Shown one piece after another: positions 1 through 6,631 of a stretch of 8,738 nucleotides of DNA. A program made the position numbers and the translations under genes. How positions within the stretch are numbered: the first letter of the stretch is position 1; every line of letters starts with the position of its first letter. Under the pieces are notes generated by a model. That model searched no databases, was not told the origin of the DNA, and saw nothing but the letters and a program-made list of their open reading frames with translations. Source of the DNA: Spirochaetales bacterium (GTDB lineage: Bacteria; Spirochaetota; Spirochaetia; DSM-27196; SKKC01); the NCBI GenBank assembly GCA_007121695.1, contig SKKC01000187.1:1-8738 (forward strand). The letters run 5' to 3'.

Positions 1-182
1 GAATCTGTCGACGACGAGCATTCCTGACCCGCTGTACGGGGTTGAGCGAGTGGCAGCGGCGGGACTGGCTCCAGTTACACTGGACGCCTGAGCACCGAAA
101 TCGCAGGAACAGGCGGGTAACTCCCTGGTATGCAGCAGCTTAGGAGCTTTTTAACACCAGGGTGGCGGACAGTAAAGACGGC
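1..182. other. Non-coding or gene-end region, no confident gene
   Basis: No gene can be assigned with confidence. On the plus strand, frame 2 is open from the edge to a TGA at 89-91 and would encode 29 residues ending PVTLDA, which could be the tail of an upstream gene. Frame 3 is open to a TAG at 141-143 but its translation is rich in Arg and Trp and looks like noise. A perfect 7-bp inverted repeat, CCCTGGT (123-129) and ACCAGGG (156-162), encloses a TTTTT run at 148-152. Because the T-run lies inside the loop and not after the stem, it is not a normal intrinsic terminator. No tRNA-like cloverleaf was seen. Confidence 0.35.
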
Positions 183-212
183 TTGACACTGCAGGCCAAT
201 ACATAATTGTAT
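183..212 (+). promoter_or_regulatory. Candidate sigma-70 promoter of the helicase gene
   Basis: A perfect -35 hexamer TTGACA lies at 183-188. The best-placed -10, 18 bp downstream at 207-212, is TTGTAT, a poor match (3 of 6). Transcription would start near 219 and leave a leader of about 75 nt. An inverted repeat ATACA-TAAT-TGTAT (199-212) overlaps the -10 and could be an operator. A better -10 by sequence, TAGAAT at 242-247, has no -35 partner and sits in the loop of the leader hairpin, so the exact start site is open. Confidence 0.4.
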
Positions 213-227
213 GAACTACTAATCCGC

Positions 228-270
228 TACGCACTCCGTCATAGAATGTTTCCTGACGAGGAAGTGCGTA
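228..270 (+). promoter_or_regulatory. Leader stem-loop upstream of the helicase
   Basis: TACGCACT (228-235) pairs perfectly with AGTGCGTA (263-270). After a short asymmetric interior loop, CGTC (237-240) pairs with GACG (255-258), leaving a 14-nt loop. The structure ends 14 nt before the Shine-Dalgarno AAGGA (285-289), so it leaves the ribosome site free. DEAD-box helicase mRNAs in other bacteria often carry structured, autoregulatory or cold-responsive leaders; a similar role here is inference. Confidence 0.5.
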
Positions 271-294
271 CTCACACTCCCTCAAAGGATATCT

Positions 295-1632
295 ATGTCA
301 GAAATCATGTTCTCCGATCTCGGTCTCAGCCGGGATATTCTGTCTTCGGTCAAGGCCTGCGGATACGACTCGCCAACTGAAGTTCAGTCCCGTACCATCC
401 CCTTCCTGCTTTCGGGCAGGGACATACTGGCCACCGCACAGACCGGTGGCGGCAAGACTGCGTCGTTTGTATTGCCGATACTTCACAAATTGTCAGGCGA
501 TTCGAAATCCGTCCCGGCGTCCCGCGCTCACGGACGGGGCGATCGCCGACAGGCGCGGCCGCGTGCGCTGATTATTGCGCCGACCCGCGAACTCGCCGAG
601 CAGATTCACACGAGCGTCGTGACCTATGGGCGTCATTCCCGGGTGAACGCCACCGTTGTGTTTGGTGGCGCATCGAAACACATTCAGGCACGGGAACTCT
701 CGAGACAACCCGACCTGTTGATCGCGACACCGGGCCGTCTGCTTGATTTTATACAGGATAGCGCCATAGATCTTTCAGATGTTCGGTATCTCGTACTCGA
801 CGAAGCTGACCGCATGCTCGACATGGGTTTTCTGCCGGATGTGCGACGAATCTCTGATATGACCGCGCAGGACCGGCAGACGGTTCTGTTTTCCGCTACC
901 ATGCCAGCGGAGATAGAGCGCCTCGCCGCACGGATTCAGAAGAACCCGGAACGAGTGCAGTGTCAGTCCGGTGATCTCACGGTGCGCGGCATCGAACAGA
1001 GCGTTCTCTTTGTAGAATCAACGTCGAAAATTACCCTGCTGAAGAAACTCATCGAAGATCGCGGCATGTTCCGCGTTCTGGTGTTCACGCGTACGAAGCA
1101 TAAAGCGGCTCGACTCGCGAAAATGCTCACGAAAGAGGGTGTCAAAAGCGATTCCATTCATGGTGACCGAACGCAGTCCCAGCGGAAACGGGCGCTCGAA
1201 GGATTTCGTTCCGGGAAGGTGCATGTGCTGACGGCGACTGACGTTGCTGCCCGGGGACTCGACGTCGACGACATATCTCACGTCATCAATCTCGAAATGC
1301 CCGCGGTCGCGGAAGCAGAGACCTACGTACATCGCATTGGACGTACCGGGCGTGCCGGAGCGGCAGGTTCGGCGATTTCGCTCTGCTCGCCTGAAGAAGT
1401 ACCATCGCTTCGTGCGGTCGAAAAACTGACCGGCGTGAGGATATCGGTTGATTCGGATCATCCCTACCATGTGGATCCACCGGCGGAACGAAACGGCGGC
1501 GGATCCGCCGCTCGCGGGCGACAGCGCAACGGCGCTGGCCGACCCGGGCCCCAGCAGGGGCGCAGTGCCAGGAACAGTCGTCCGAACGGGCGGCGACGAT
1601 CGTCGACATCGACATCCCGCGGGCGTGCGTAA
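295..1632 (+). CDS. rhlE: RhlE-type DEAD-box ATP-dependent RNA helicase
   Basis: This is a 445-residue cytoplasmic helicase that unwinds or remodels RNA duplexes with ATP; the family acts in ribosome assembly and RNA turnover. All core motifs are present in order: Q motif with Gln31, motif I AQTGGGKT (48-55, Lys54), PTRELA, FGG, TPGRLLD, motif II DEAD (169-172), motif III SAT (200-202), VLVFTRTKH (motif IV), motif V TDVAARGLD (315-323) and motif VI HRIGRTGR (346-353). The start FSDLGLSRDIL and the block DEADRMLDMGF are typical of RhlE. Length matches the family (E. coli RhlE is about 450). After about residue 395 comes a disordered basic tail rich in Arg, Gly, Ser and Asn, as in RhlE, likely for RNA binding. 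The chosen ATG has AAGGA 5 nt upstream. Motif I has Gly at a position usually Ser or Thr. It is transcribed alone, closed by its own terminator. Confidence 0.96.
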   Translation: MSEIMFSDLGLSRDILSSVKACGYDSPTEVQSRTIPFLLSGRDILATAQTGGGKTASFVLPILHKLSGDSKSVPASRAHGRGDRRQARPRALIIAPTRELAEQIHTSVVTYGRHSRVNATVVFGGASKHIQARELSRQPDLLIATPGRLLDFIQDSAIDLSDVRYLVLDEADRMLDMGFLPDVRRISDMTAQDRQTVLFSATMPAEIERLAARIQKNPERVQCQSGDLTVRGIEQSVLFVESTSKITLLKKLIEDRGMFRVLVFTRTKHKAARLAKMLTKEGVKSDSIHGDRTQSQRKRALEGFRSGKVHVLTATDVAARGLDVDDISHVINLEMPAVAEAETYVHRIGRTGRAGAAGSAISLCSPEEVPSLRAVEKLTGVRISVDSDHPYHVDPPAERNGGGSAARGRQRNGAGRPGPQQGRSARNSRPNGRRRSSTSTSRGRA

Positions 1633-1660
1633 GCACGCCCTGGCGTTTTCCGTTTTTTTT
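1617..1660 (+). terminator. Intrinsic terminator overlapping the helicase stop codon
   Basis: GGGCGTGC (1621-1628) pairs perfectly with GCACGCCC (1633-1640) around a GTAA loop, a GNRA-type tetraloop. CGC (1618-1620) can extend the stem with GCG (1643-1645) past a 2-nt bulge. Thymine runs follow at 1646-1649 and 1653-1660. The TAA stop codon of the helicase lies inside the loop, so the 5' stem arm is coding sequence. It separates the helicase transcript from the lipoprotein operon. Confidence 0.9.
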
Positions 1661-1699
1661 GTTCCTTTTGCCAGTTTCAATGAATTATCCGAAAAAAAC

Positions 1700-1708
1700 T
1701 GCTATAGT
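1700..1708 (+). promoter_or_regulatory. Extended -10 promoter of the lipoprotein operon
   Basis: TGC-TATAGT (1700-1708) is an extended -10 element: a TG one base before a hexamer that matches TATAAT at five of six positions. No good -35 is found 16-18 bp upstream, which fits an extended -10 promoter. An A-rich stretch (1692-1698) lies just before it. Transcription would start near 1715, giving a leader of about 45 nt that ends in a near-perfect Shine-Dalgarno (AAAGGAGGATC, 1742-1752). Confidence 0.65.
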
Positions 1709-1759
1709 ATGTGAAAACAGGGATAAACCCGGAAGTTAGCGAAAGGAGGATCGTACGAA

Positions 1760-2347
1760 ATGAAACGATCAACTATGTTTGGTGTGATAGTGTTAGGGGT
1801 ACTTTTCGTCGCAGCGTGCGCAAGTCCGCCACCGCCGCCGCCAGCTGAACCCGAGCCGCAGCAGCCTTCTGCCATGCAGAATCTGCCTTCGTTTTACGTG
1901 AACCCGCCTGTAGCAGAGGATGCGATATACGGTGTGGGGACCGCTCGCCTTTCAAGTCTTGATCAGTCCCGGCGGACTGCGCTTGCTCGTGCACGCGACG
2001 ACATCGCATTCCAGATGAACGCGACCATAGAAGCAGCCATGATCGACTATTTCCAGGAAGCAGGTGCAGACGGAAACACGCAGGTCGTGAACTTCGTCGA
2101 GAACGTTTCCCGCCAGGTCACGCAGACCACCCTGCAAGGGACCCGAACCGAAGAAGTATTCATTGGCGACGACGGGACAGTGTTTGCGCTGCTCAGCTAC
2201 CCGATCGGTGGCTTTACCGAAGCAGCAGCAGAAGCCTTCTCCCGTAACCAGGATGCGGCTTTTGCGCAGTTCCAGGCGGATCAGGCTCTCCAGGCTCTGG
2301 ATCGTCAGCTTCAGAACAACCCCCCGCAGGGCGGATCGCAGAACTAG
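1760..2347 (+). CDS. Small LPP20-family outer-membrane lipoprotein
   Basis: This encodes a 195-residue lipoprotein. A signal peptide ends in the lipobox Val-Ala-Ala-Cys with lipidated Cys20. A linker of six prolines and further Pro, Glu and Gln (23-36) spans to a folded domain from about residue 42. That domain starts with LPSFYVNPP, then YGVGTA (57-62) and an Ala/Arg-rich helix with RARDDIAFQM, the usual LPP20 arrangement of P-x-W/F, GxG and a helix. The tail after about 160 is helical, rich in Gln and Ala. LPP20 proteins (Helicobacter Lpp20, Vibrio FlgP) are surface or periplasm-facing lipoproteins without enzyme activity; the precise role is not known. The ATG follows AAAGGAGG by about 10 nt, and the promoter is at 1700-1708. 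It is the first gene of the envelope set but is followed by a strong hairpin. Confidence 0.85.
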   Translation: MKRSTMFGVIVLGVLFVAACASPPPPPPAEPEPQQPSAMQNLPSFYVNPPVAEDAIYGVGTARLSSLDQSRRTALARARDDIAFQMNATIEAAMIDYFQEAGADGNTQVVNFVENVSRQVTQTTLQGTRTEEVFIGDDGTVFALLSYPIGGFTEAAAEAFSRNQDAAFAQFQADQALQALDRQLQNNPPQGGSQN

Positions 2348-2369
2348 GGACCTGGATACCTTGTTTCAG

Positions 2370-2422
2370 GCAGAGAAACCGACGTCCGCCTCGTGAAATG
2401 GGGCGGATTCGGTTTCGTCTGC
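2370..2422 (+). promoter_or_regulatory. Large intergenic stem-loop without T-tract
   Basis: GCAGA (2370-2374) pairs with TCTGC (2418-2422). After a one-base bulge (G2417), GAAACCGA (2375-2382) pairs with TCGGTTTC (2409-2416). After a small irregularity with a possible G-T pair, TCCGCC (2385-2390) pairs with GGCGGA (2402-2407). This gives about 20 base pairs around an 11-nt loop. No T-run follows, so it is not a standard intrinsic terminator on either strand. It fills most of the 97-bp gap between the LPP20 gene and the FecR gene. It may protect the upstream mRNA, be a processing site, or partly reduce read-through. Confidence 0.7.
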
Positions 2423-2444
2423 AGAACGTAAACAGGAAATACAT

Positions 2445-3509
2445 ATGAAATTTCTGGCACGTGGTGTGGTTGCTGCGTTCGTGATGTTCTGTGCGCTACC
2501 TGCTTTCTCGCAGGCGGTTGGCAGTCTCGACTTTTTCGACGGTGAAGTACAGATTTCCCGGGCGAATCAGGTTATTGATGCCTGGACGCTGGGTTTTGGC
2601 GAGGCATTGTTCGAGGGTGAAGTCGTTGAGACCGGGCCAACCGGTTCTGCCGAGTTTACCTTCGCCGAAGCTGTTGGCGCGACAATGGTCATACGCTCCA
2701 ATACCGCCTATACCGTAACGGTACGGAACGGTTCGGCGGCGGGAAGCGAAACCGAAGCGGGGGTGGATCTGCTCTTCGGGCGCGTACGTGTTGTGACCGA
2801 CGGGCTTCGTACCAACCGATCTCTGAACGTGCGTTCGGGTGCTGTGGTCGCAGGCGTGCGCGGCACCGAGTTCGACGTCATGACGTCGCCAGATGGAGCG
2901 GTGCTGGTCGGTACGCGATCCGGTGTTGTGTCGACGAGCACACCGCGGGGCGAACAGCGGGTAGAACCCGGTACCGTCGTCGAGGTGCTTTCATCTGGTG
3001 TCATGAGTTCGGTCAGCATTCCCGTTGAACGAATGGATGACTATTTCGACATCTGGCTCGAACTTCGTACGCAGGCATTCTCTGCAAATCCCGTTCTGTT
3101 CGTACAGCCGTACCTCGAACGCTTTGATCGTTTGTACAACTCGTTTGTGTCATCTGCACAACGGCTGGCTCCGTTTCAGGAACGCCTTGAACAGGCAGCG
3201 TTTCGATCCGATCTCAGCGCCTCCGACGCCGTCAACCTCAGAACACAGGCAGCAACTGTCGTTATAGGGTCACGCGGCAGTCTTGCACAGTTTGAAGAAA
3301 CCTACTTTACGCTTGTTCAGCTGGTCGGACTCATGTCGGATAGCGATAAGAGTGCATTACCACAGAATTATCGTCGTCTCCTTGATCGTTTCCAGCGTGA
3401 GCGCAATAATGCACTGCAGGCCGTAGCGCAGACGCGGTACATACTCGGGCTTTACGACATGGTGGATTTCGATGTTCTGCCGGGAGGCTCTACGCGACAG
3501 GGCTTGTGA
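2445..3509 (+). CDS. Secreted FecR-domain protein
   Basis: This encodes a 354-residue exported protein. The signal peptide (1-22 or 1-24) has a signal peptidase I site near AFSQA, with no lipobox cysteine. A beta-rich FecR-like domain spans about 25-190: an opening strand set (GSLDFFDGEVQISR), a threshold-type segment VVETGPTGSAEF, then the hallmark GVRGTEFDV (137-145) followed by a GTRSGVV strand and EPGTVVEV. From about 200 to 340 the chain is mostly helical and may form a coiled coil. Classical FecR spans the inner membrane and signals to a FecI sigma factor; here there is no transmembrane anchor and no sigma factor or TonB receptor gene nearby, so a structural or ligand-binding periplasmic role is more likely. 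The ATG has AGGA 7 nt upstream. It probably starts the main operon, since the next gene follows after 30 nt. Confidence 0.82.
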   Translation: MKFLARGVVAAFVMFCALPAFSQAVGSLDFFDGEVQISRANQVIDAWTLGFGEALFEGEVVETGPTGSAEFTFAEAVGATMVIRSNTAYTVTVRNGSAAGSETEAGVDLLFGRVRVVTDGLRTNRSLNVRSGAVVAGVRGTEFDVMTSPDGAVLVGTRSGVVSTSTPRGEQRVEPGTVVEVLSSGVMSSVSIPVERMDDYFDIWLELRTQAFSANPVLFVQPYLERFDRLYNSFVSSAQRLAPFQERLEQAAFRSDLSASDAVNLRTQAATVVIGSRGSLAQFEETYFTLVQLVGLMSDSDKSALPQNYRRLLDRFQRERNNALQAVAQTRYILGLYDMVDFDVLPGGSTRQGL

Positions 3510-3539
3510 GGTGCAGACGACAGGAACGAAGGAGTCAGT

Positions 3540-4154
3540 ATGATAGTACGTGTGAAGTCCACAGTTTTTGCCACGACGCTTCTGGTGGTGCTGCTGATCG
3601 TATCCGGGTGTGCAACGAGAACAGTCACCCGAACGGGACTCGATGAGCAGATAGACCTCAGTGGACGCTGGAACGACACCGACAGTCGCATTGTTGCCCG
3701 GGACATGGTCGACGACGCGCTAAACCGCCCCTGGCTCAGAAATTTTCAGCAGGCGCAATCGCGGGCACCCGTGGTGCTTGTTGGAGACGTGCGAAACCGC
3801 AGCTCCGAACACATACAGACCGATATCTTTATTCGCAATATAGAACGTGAGCTCATTAACAGCGGGCAGGTTCGTTTTGTAGCGGGCGATGCAGCGCGTG
3901 AAGCCATACGCGCCGAGCGGCTCGATCAGCAGACGCAGGCCCGTCCCGAGACGGTTGCACGCCTGGGTGCCGAGACCGGTGCGGACTTCATGATGTATGG
4001 AGCTGTTGATTCGATCACTGACGCGATCGAGGGGCAGCGTGTTGTCACCTACCAGGTGGATCTGCAACTGGTGGATATGCAAAGCAACGAGATCGTCTGG
4101 TTGAACACCATTGAGATCCGGAAACTGATCGCACAGCCTCGTGCGCGGTGGTAG
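3540..4154 (+). CDS. LpoB-family (penicillin-binding protein activator-like) lipoprotein
   Basis: This 204-residue lipoprotein has the lipobox Val-Ser-Gly-Cys with Cys24. The mature part begins with the family signature LSGRWNDTDS (40-49), then a PVVLVGDVRNRSSEHI strand-turn block and an alternating alpha/beta fold (FIRNIERELINSG, GADFMMYGAV, VTYQVDLQLVDM, EIVWLNT) typical of LpoB/CsgG-like domains. In E. coli, LpoB reaches from the outer membrane through the wall to activate the synthase PBP1b. This protein lacks the long disordered linker of E. coli LpoB, so a direct PBP1b role is not certain; many relatives carry the name by fold only. The ATG follows AAGGAG by 5 nt. The stop overlaps the start of the next gene, indicating translational coupling. 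Confidence 0.85.
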   Translation: MIVRVKSTVFATTLLVVLLIVSGCATRTVTRTGLDEQIDLSGRWNDTDSRIVARDMVDDALNRPWLRNFQQAQSRAPVVLVGDVRNRSSEHIQTDIFIRNIERELINSGQVRFVAGDAAREAIRAERLDQQTQARPETVARLGAETGADFMMYGAVDSITDAIEGQRVVTYQVDLQLVDMQSNEIVWLNTIEIRKLIAQPRARW

Positions 4155-5560
4155 CCATCGTGCGTGTGCGGTATTGCCTGCTCGGGTTGACAGTCTTTTT
4201 TGTGTCTCTCGGCTGCACGACAACGCGAAACACGCTCTTTCTTGAAATTGACACGGCCGCTCAGCGGGGTGATTTCGATACTGCTCTGGTACTCATGGAA
4301 CAGAACGAACGCACCCTGTTTTCCGACAGGGACGGTGTGCTGTTACATCTTGATCGCGGAATGCTGTTGCACTTCGCCGGCAGGCACAGGGAAAGCGTCC
4401 TCGAGCTGCAGGAAGCAGAGCGGCTCATAGAAGAATACTTTACCCTGCAACTGCGGCAGGCTGCGGTAAGTCTTTTACTCAACGACACAGCAATGAACTA
4501 CGCTGGCGAGGACTTCGAGGACATATATCTGAATGTGTTCAACGCGCTGAACTTTCTCGCGTTGAATGATCCCGAGGCGGCCTTTGTCGAGGTCCGACGA
4601 ATCGATAACAAGCTCAATCTGCTCGAGACCAAGTACCGCTCGCTCGCTGCCGGTTTCGCCGCAGCAGATGGCTTTGACGCGCCACAACCGACTCCCGGGG
4701 AAACGAGATTCTACAACAGCGCACTTGCGCGATATCTGGCCCTGGTGATTTACCGGAGCGAAGGCAATGTTGACAGCGCCCGCATCAGTTTCGAGCAGAT
4801 GGAAAACGCCTTCGCCGAGCAGCCATCCCTGTATCCGCACCCAAACCCGATCGCGCGTAAAAGCATCGAACCGACTGACGGGATCCCGCTGAGTGTTCTC
4901 GCCTTCTCGGGGCGGTCGCCTATAAAGCGAGCGTCTACACTCCGGATACGCACTGAGCGGAATCGGGTCATCGTAATTGTCAGTCAGGAAGATGACATGG
5001 GTCTGATTCCAAGCGCGTACCTGAGCTTCGAGTTTCCGGTCGAAGCCGGTTACAATTTTCGTTTCGAGTTACCTCGAATGGAACTGCGGGGATCCGAAGT
5101 GACGCGTATACGGGTGCTTGCCGACGGACGCGAACTGGGGGAGGCGCAGTTGCTCGAGGACATGCAGCGCATCGCATACGAGACCTTTCAGGTGTCCCGC
5201 CCCATCGTCTTCGTCCGGTCAGTGGTTCGGGCGACGCTGAAGGGAATTGCCGGACAGCGCGCGGGACGGGCCATGGAAGAGGCCGGTGCTGCGAGCGGAT
5301 CGGCCATAGGATGGCTTGCGGGTGCGATTGGCGCCATTGCGACTGATATCGCGCTGGACCAGAGTGAGCAGGCCGATTTACGAATCTCCCGATTCTTTCC
5401 TGCGTTTGCTCACGCGGGGGAGTGGGTGCTGGACCCCGGAACCTACCGGATCGAGATAGAATACCTTGGTCCCCGAGGTCTTCTCTGGCGCGATGATCTC
5501 GGGAACATCGATGTGAGACCCGGTTCACCGAATCTTGTGTCATCTTTTTTTAACGGATAG
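4148..5560 (+). CDS. COG3014-type helical-repeat lipoprotein
   Basis: This encodes 470 residues from a GTG that overlaps the previous gene by 7 nt. A second in-frame GTG at 4160 has GGTGG 8 nt upstream and is a good alternative start. A signal peptide ends at VSLGC (Cys23), a loose lipobox with Ser at -3, tolerated in spirochaetes. Residues about 30-220 look like TPR-type helical repeats (GDFDTALVLMEQ; FEDIYLNVFNALNFLALND at 123-141; AAFVEVRR), a pattern known from COG3014 proteins. A beta-rich part follows (about 260-345). Then come a Gly/Ala-rich hydrophobic helix (384-404) and ADLR (409-412), with DPGTYRIEIEY near the end, also typical of the family. The function is unknown. COG3014 genes are found beside LpoB- and LPP20-type genes in other bacteria, as here, suggesting an envelope complex. 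Confidence 0.8.
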   Translation: MVAIVRVRYCLLGLTVFFVSLGCTTTRNTLFLEIDTAAQRGDFDTALVLMEQNERTLFSDRDGVLLHLDRGMLLHFAGRHRESVLELQEAERLIEEYFTLQLRQAAVSLLLNDTAMNYAGEDFEDIYLNVFNALNFLALNDPEAAFVEVRRIDNKLNLLETKYRSLAAGFAAADGFDAPQPTPGETRFYNSALARYLALVIYRSEGNVDSARISFEQMENAFAEQPSLYPHPNPIARKSIEPTDGIPLSVLAFSGRSPIKRASTLRIRTERNRVIVIVSQEDDMGLIPSAYLSFEFPVEAGYNFRFELPRMELRGSEVTRIRVLADGRELGEAQLLEDMQRIAYETFQVSRPIVFVRSVVRATLKGIAGQRAGRAMEEAGAASGSAIGWLAGAIGAIATDIALDQSEQADLRISRFFPAFAHAGEWVLDPGTYRIEIEYLGPRGLLWRDDLGNIDVRPGSPNLVSSFFNG

Positions 5561-5574
5561 TCAGGAGCGTTTAC

Positions 5575-6618
5575 ATGAAAAAACTGTTGTGTCTGGCCAC
5601 GCTAATTGCAGCTGCACTCATTGGATGTGCTACCGGAGGTGAACCATCCCAGCCTCGTCAGGACATGCCCGAGTGGTTCCTGAACCCGGCAAACGTCTAT
5701 CCTCAGGAACGCTACATGGCAGCAGTGGGGAGCGGACGCGATAGACGCGACGCTGAACAGCAGGCGCTTGCCGCGCTGTCGCAGGCCTTTGAAGTGGAGA
5801 TTCGCGTCGATGAAACCTCCCGGGAGAGATATCGGGAGCTCATGACGGACTCCGGCACATTCACGGAGTCGGAAATCGATCTCACGCAGATCCGGGACGT
5901 CCGGTCGGCCCAGACGCTTCTGAACGTACAGTTTGGTGATGCATTTCTCGAACCCGCGACCAATCGGGTGCACATCGTGGCGTATCTCGAACGCCTCGCC
6001 ACCGGGCGACTGTATGTAGACCTGATCAACAGGAACGAATCGCTTGTATCCGAGTATCTCTCGGAGTCAGACCAGTCCTCTGATCCCTTGCGGCAATACG
6101 CATTTCTCTCTGCGGCCGAGGCCGTTGCCGCCAATAACGACACGCTCCGCGACCAGCTTCGCATTATCTCACCTCCGCTCAGCGCAACGCTTCCGGCCGG
6201 AAACAGCCGTAGCGCAATCGTTTCCCGGCGGTCAGACGCAGCCGAGTCACTGCCGGTTTCCATACGCGTCGCTGGCGACACAGATAACCGAATTACTCCT
6301 ATTCTCAGGCGAGCGGTGGCCGCCGAACGTTTTCCCATCGTTGACTCAGGTGCAGTCCTGGCCATCGAAGGAGCGTTTGAACTTGAAGAGATTGATCTGA
6401 ACCCGGACTTCGAGACTGTGGCATGGGCTTTCAGCGCGACCTTCGGGCGGGAAACCGGCGCCCGCCTACTGAGTTACAGCGACCAGGGACGGTCGTCCGG
6501 CATCACGGTCGAGCGCGCACGCGCGCTGGCGTACGAGGACATGGCCGTATCGGTAGAACAGGGCTTTGCACGCGATCTCCGTCGTTTCCTGAACGAACTG
6601 GTCCTCGGCTCGAATTAG
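5575..6618 (+). CDS. LPP20-family lipoprotein, long form
   Basis: This encodes a 347-residue lipoprotein with the lipobox Leu-Ile-Gly-Cys (Cys18). After a short linker the LPP20 domain starts with MPEWFLNP (31-38), then YMAAVGSG (47-54) and an Ala-rich helix DAEQQALAALSQAF, followed by strands EVEIRVDE and VHIVAYLER. The second half (about 200-345) is an extra alpha/beta region with SIRVAGD, AIEGAFELEE and a final helical segment; it may be a second domain of the CsgG or LpoB kind, but I cannot name it firmly. The ATG follows AGGAG by 7 nt. The gene lies 14 nt after the COG3014 gene and closes the operon. It runs convergent to the next gene with only 13 nt between stop codons and no clear terminator. 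Confidence 0.82.
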   Translation: MKKLLCLATLIAAALIGCATGGEPSQPRQDMPEWFLNPANVYPQERYMAAVGSGRDRRDAEQQALAALSQAFEVEIRVDETSRERYRELMTDSGTFTESEIDLTQIRDVRSAQTLLNVQFGDAFLEPATNRVHIVAYLERLATGRLYVDLINRNESLVSEYLSESDQSSDPLRQYAFLSAAEAVAANNDTLRDQLRIISPPLSATLPAGNSRSAIVSRRSDAAESLPVSIRVAGDTDNRITPILRRAVAAERFPIVDSGAVLAIEGAFELEEIDLNPDFETVAWAFSATFGRETGARLLSYSDQGRSSGITVERARALAYEDMAVSVEQGFARDLRRFLNELVLGSN

Positions 6619-6631
6619 GTGTTGCGTGATC

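Noticed and set aside
19..21. Minus-strand start codon reading MLVVDRF into the left edge
   Set aside because: Only seven residues are visible, and AGGA lies too close to the ATG to decide a start.
1018..1680. 220-residue minus-strand frame opposite the helicase
   Set aside because: Arg/Cys-rich noise mirroring conserved helicase codons, and it would run through the terminator.
5712..6365. 217-residue minus-strand frame opposite the long LPP20 gene
   Set aside because: Ser/Arg-rich low-complexity translation, typical of an antisense shadow in GC-rich DNA.
1760..6618. A flagellar outer-membrane ring locus of the FlgO/FlgP/FlgT kind
   Set aside because: Vibrio FlgP is LPP20-like, but no FlgO- or FlgT-like protein or other flagellar gene is visible here.
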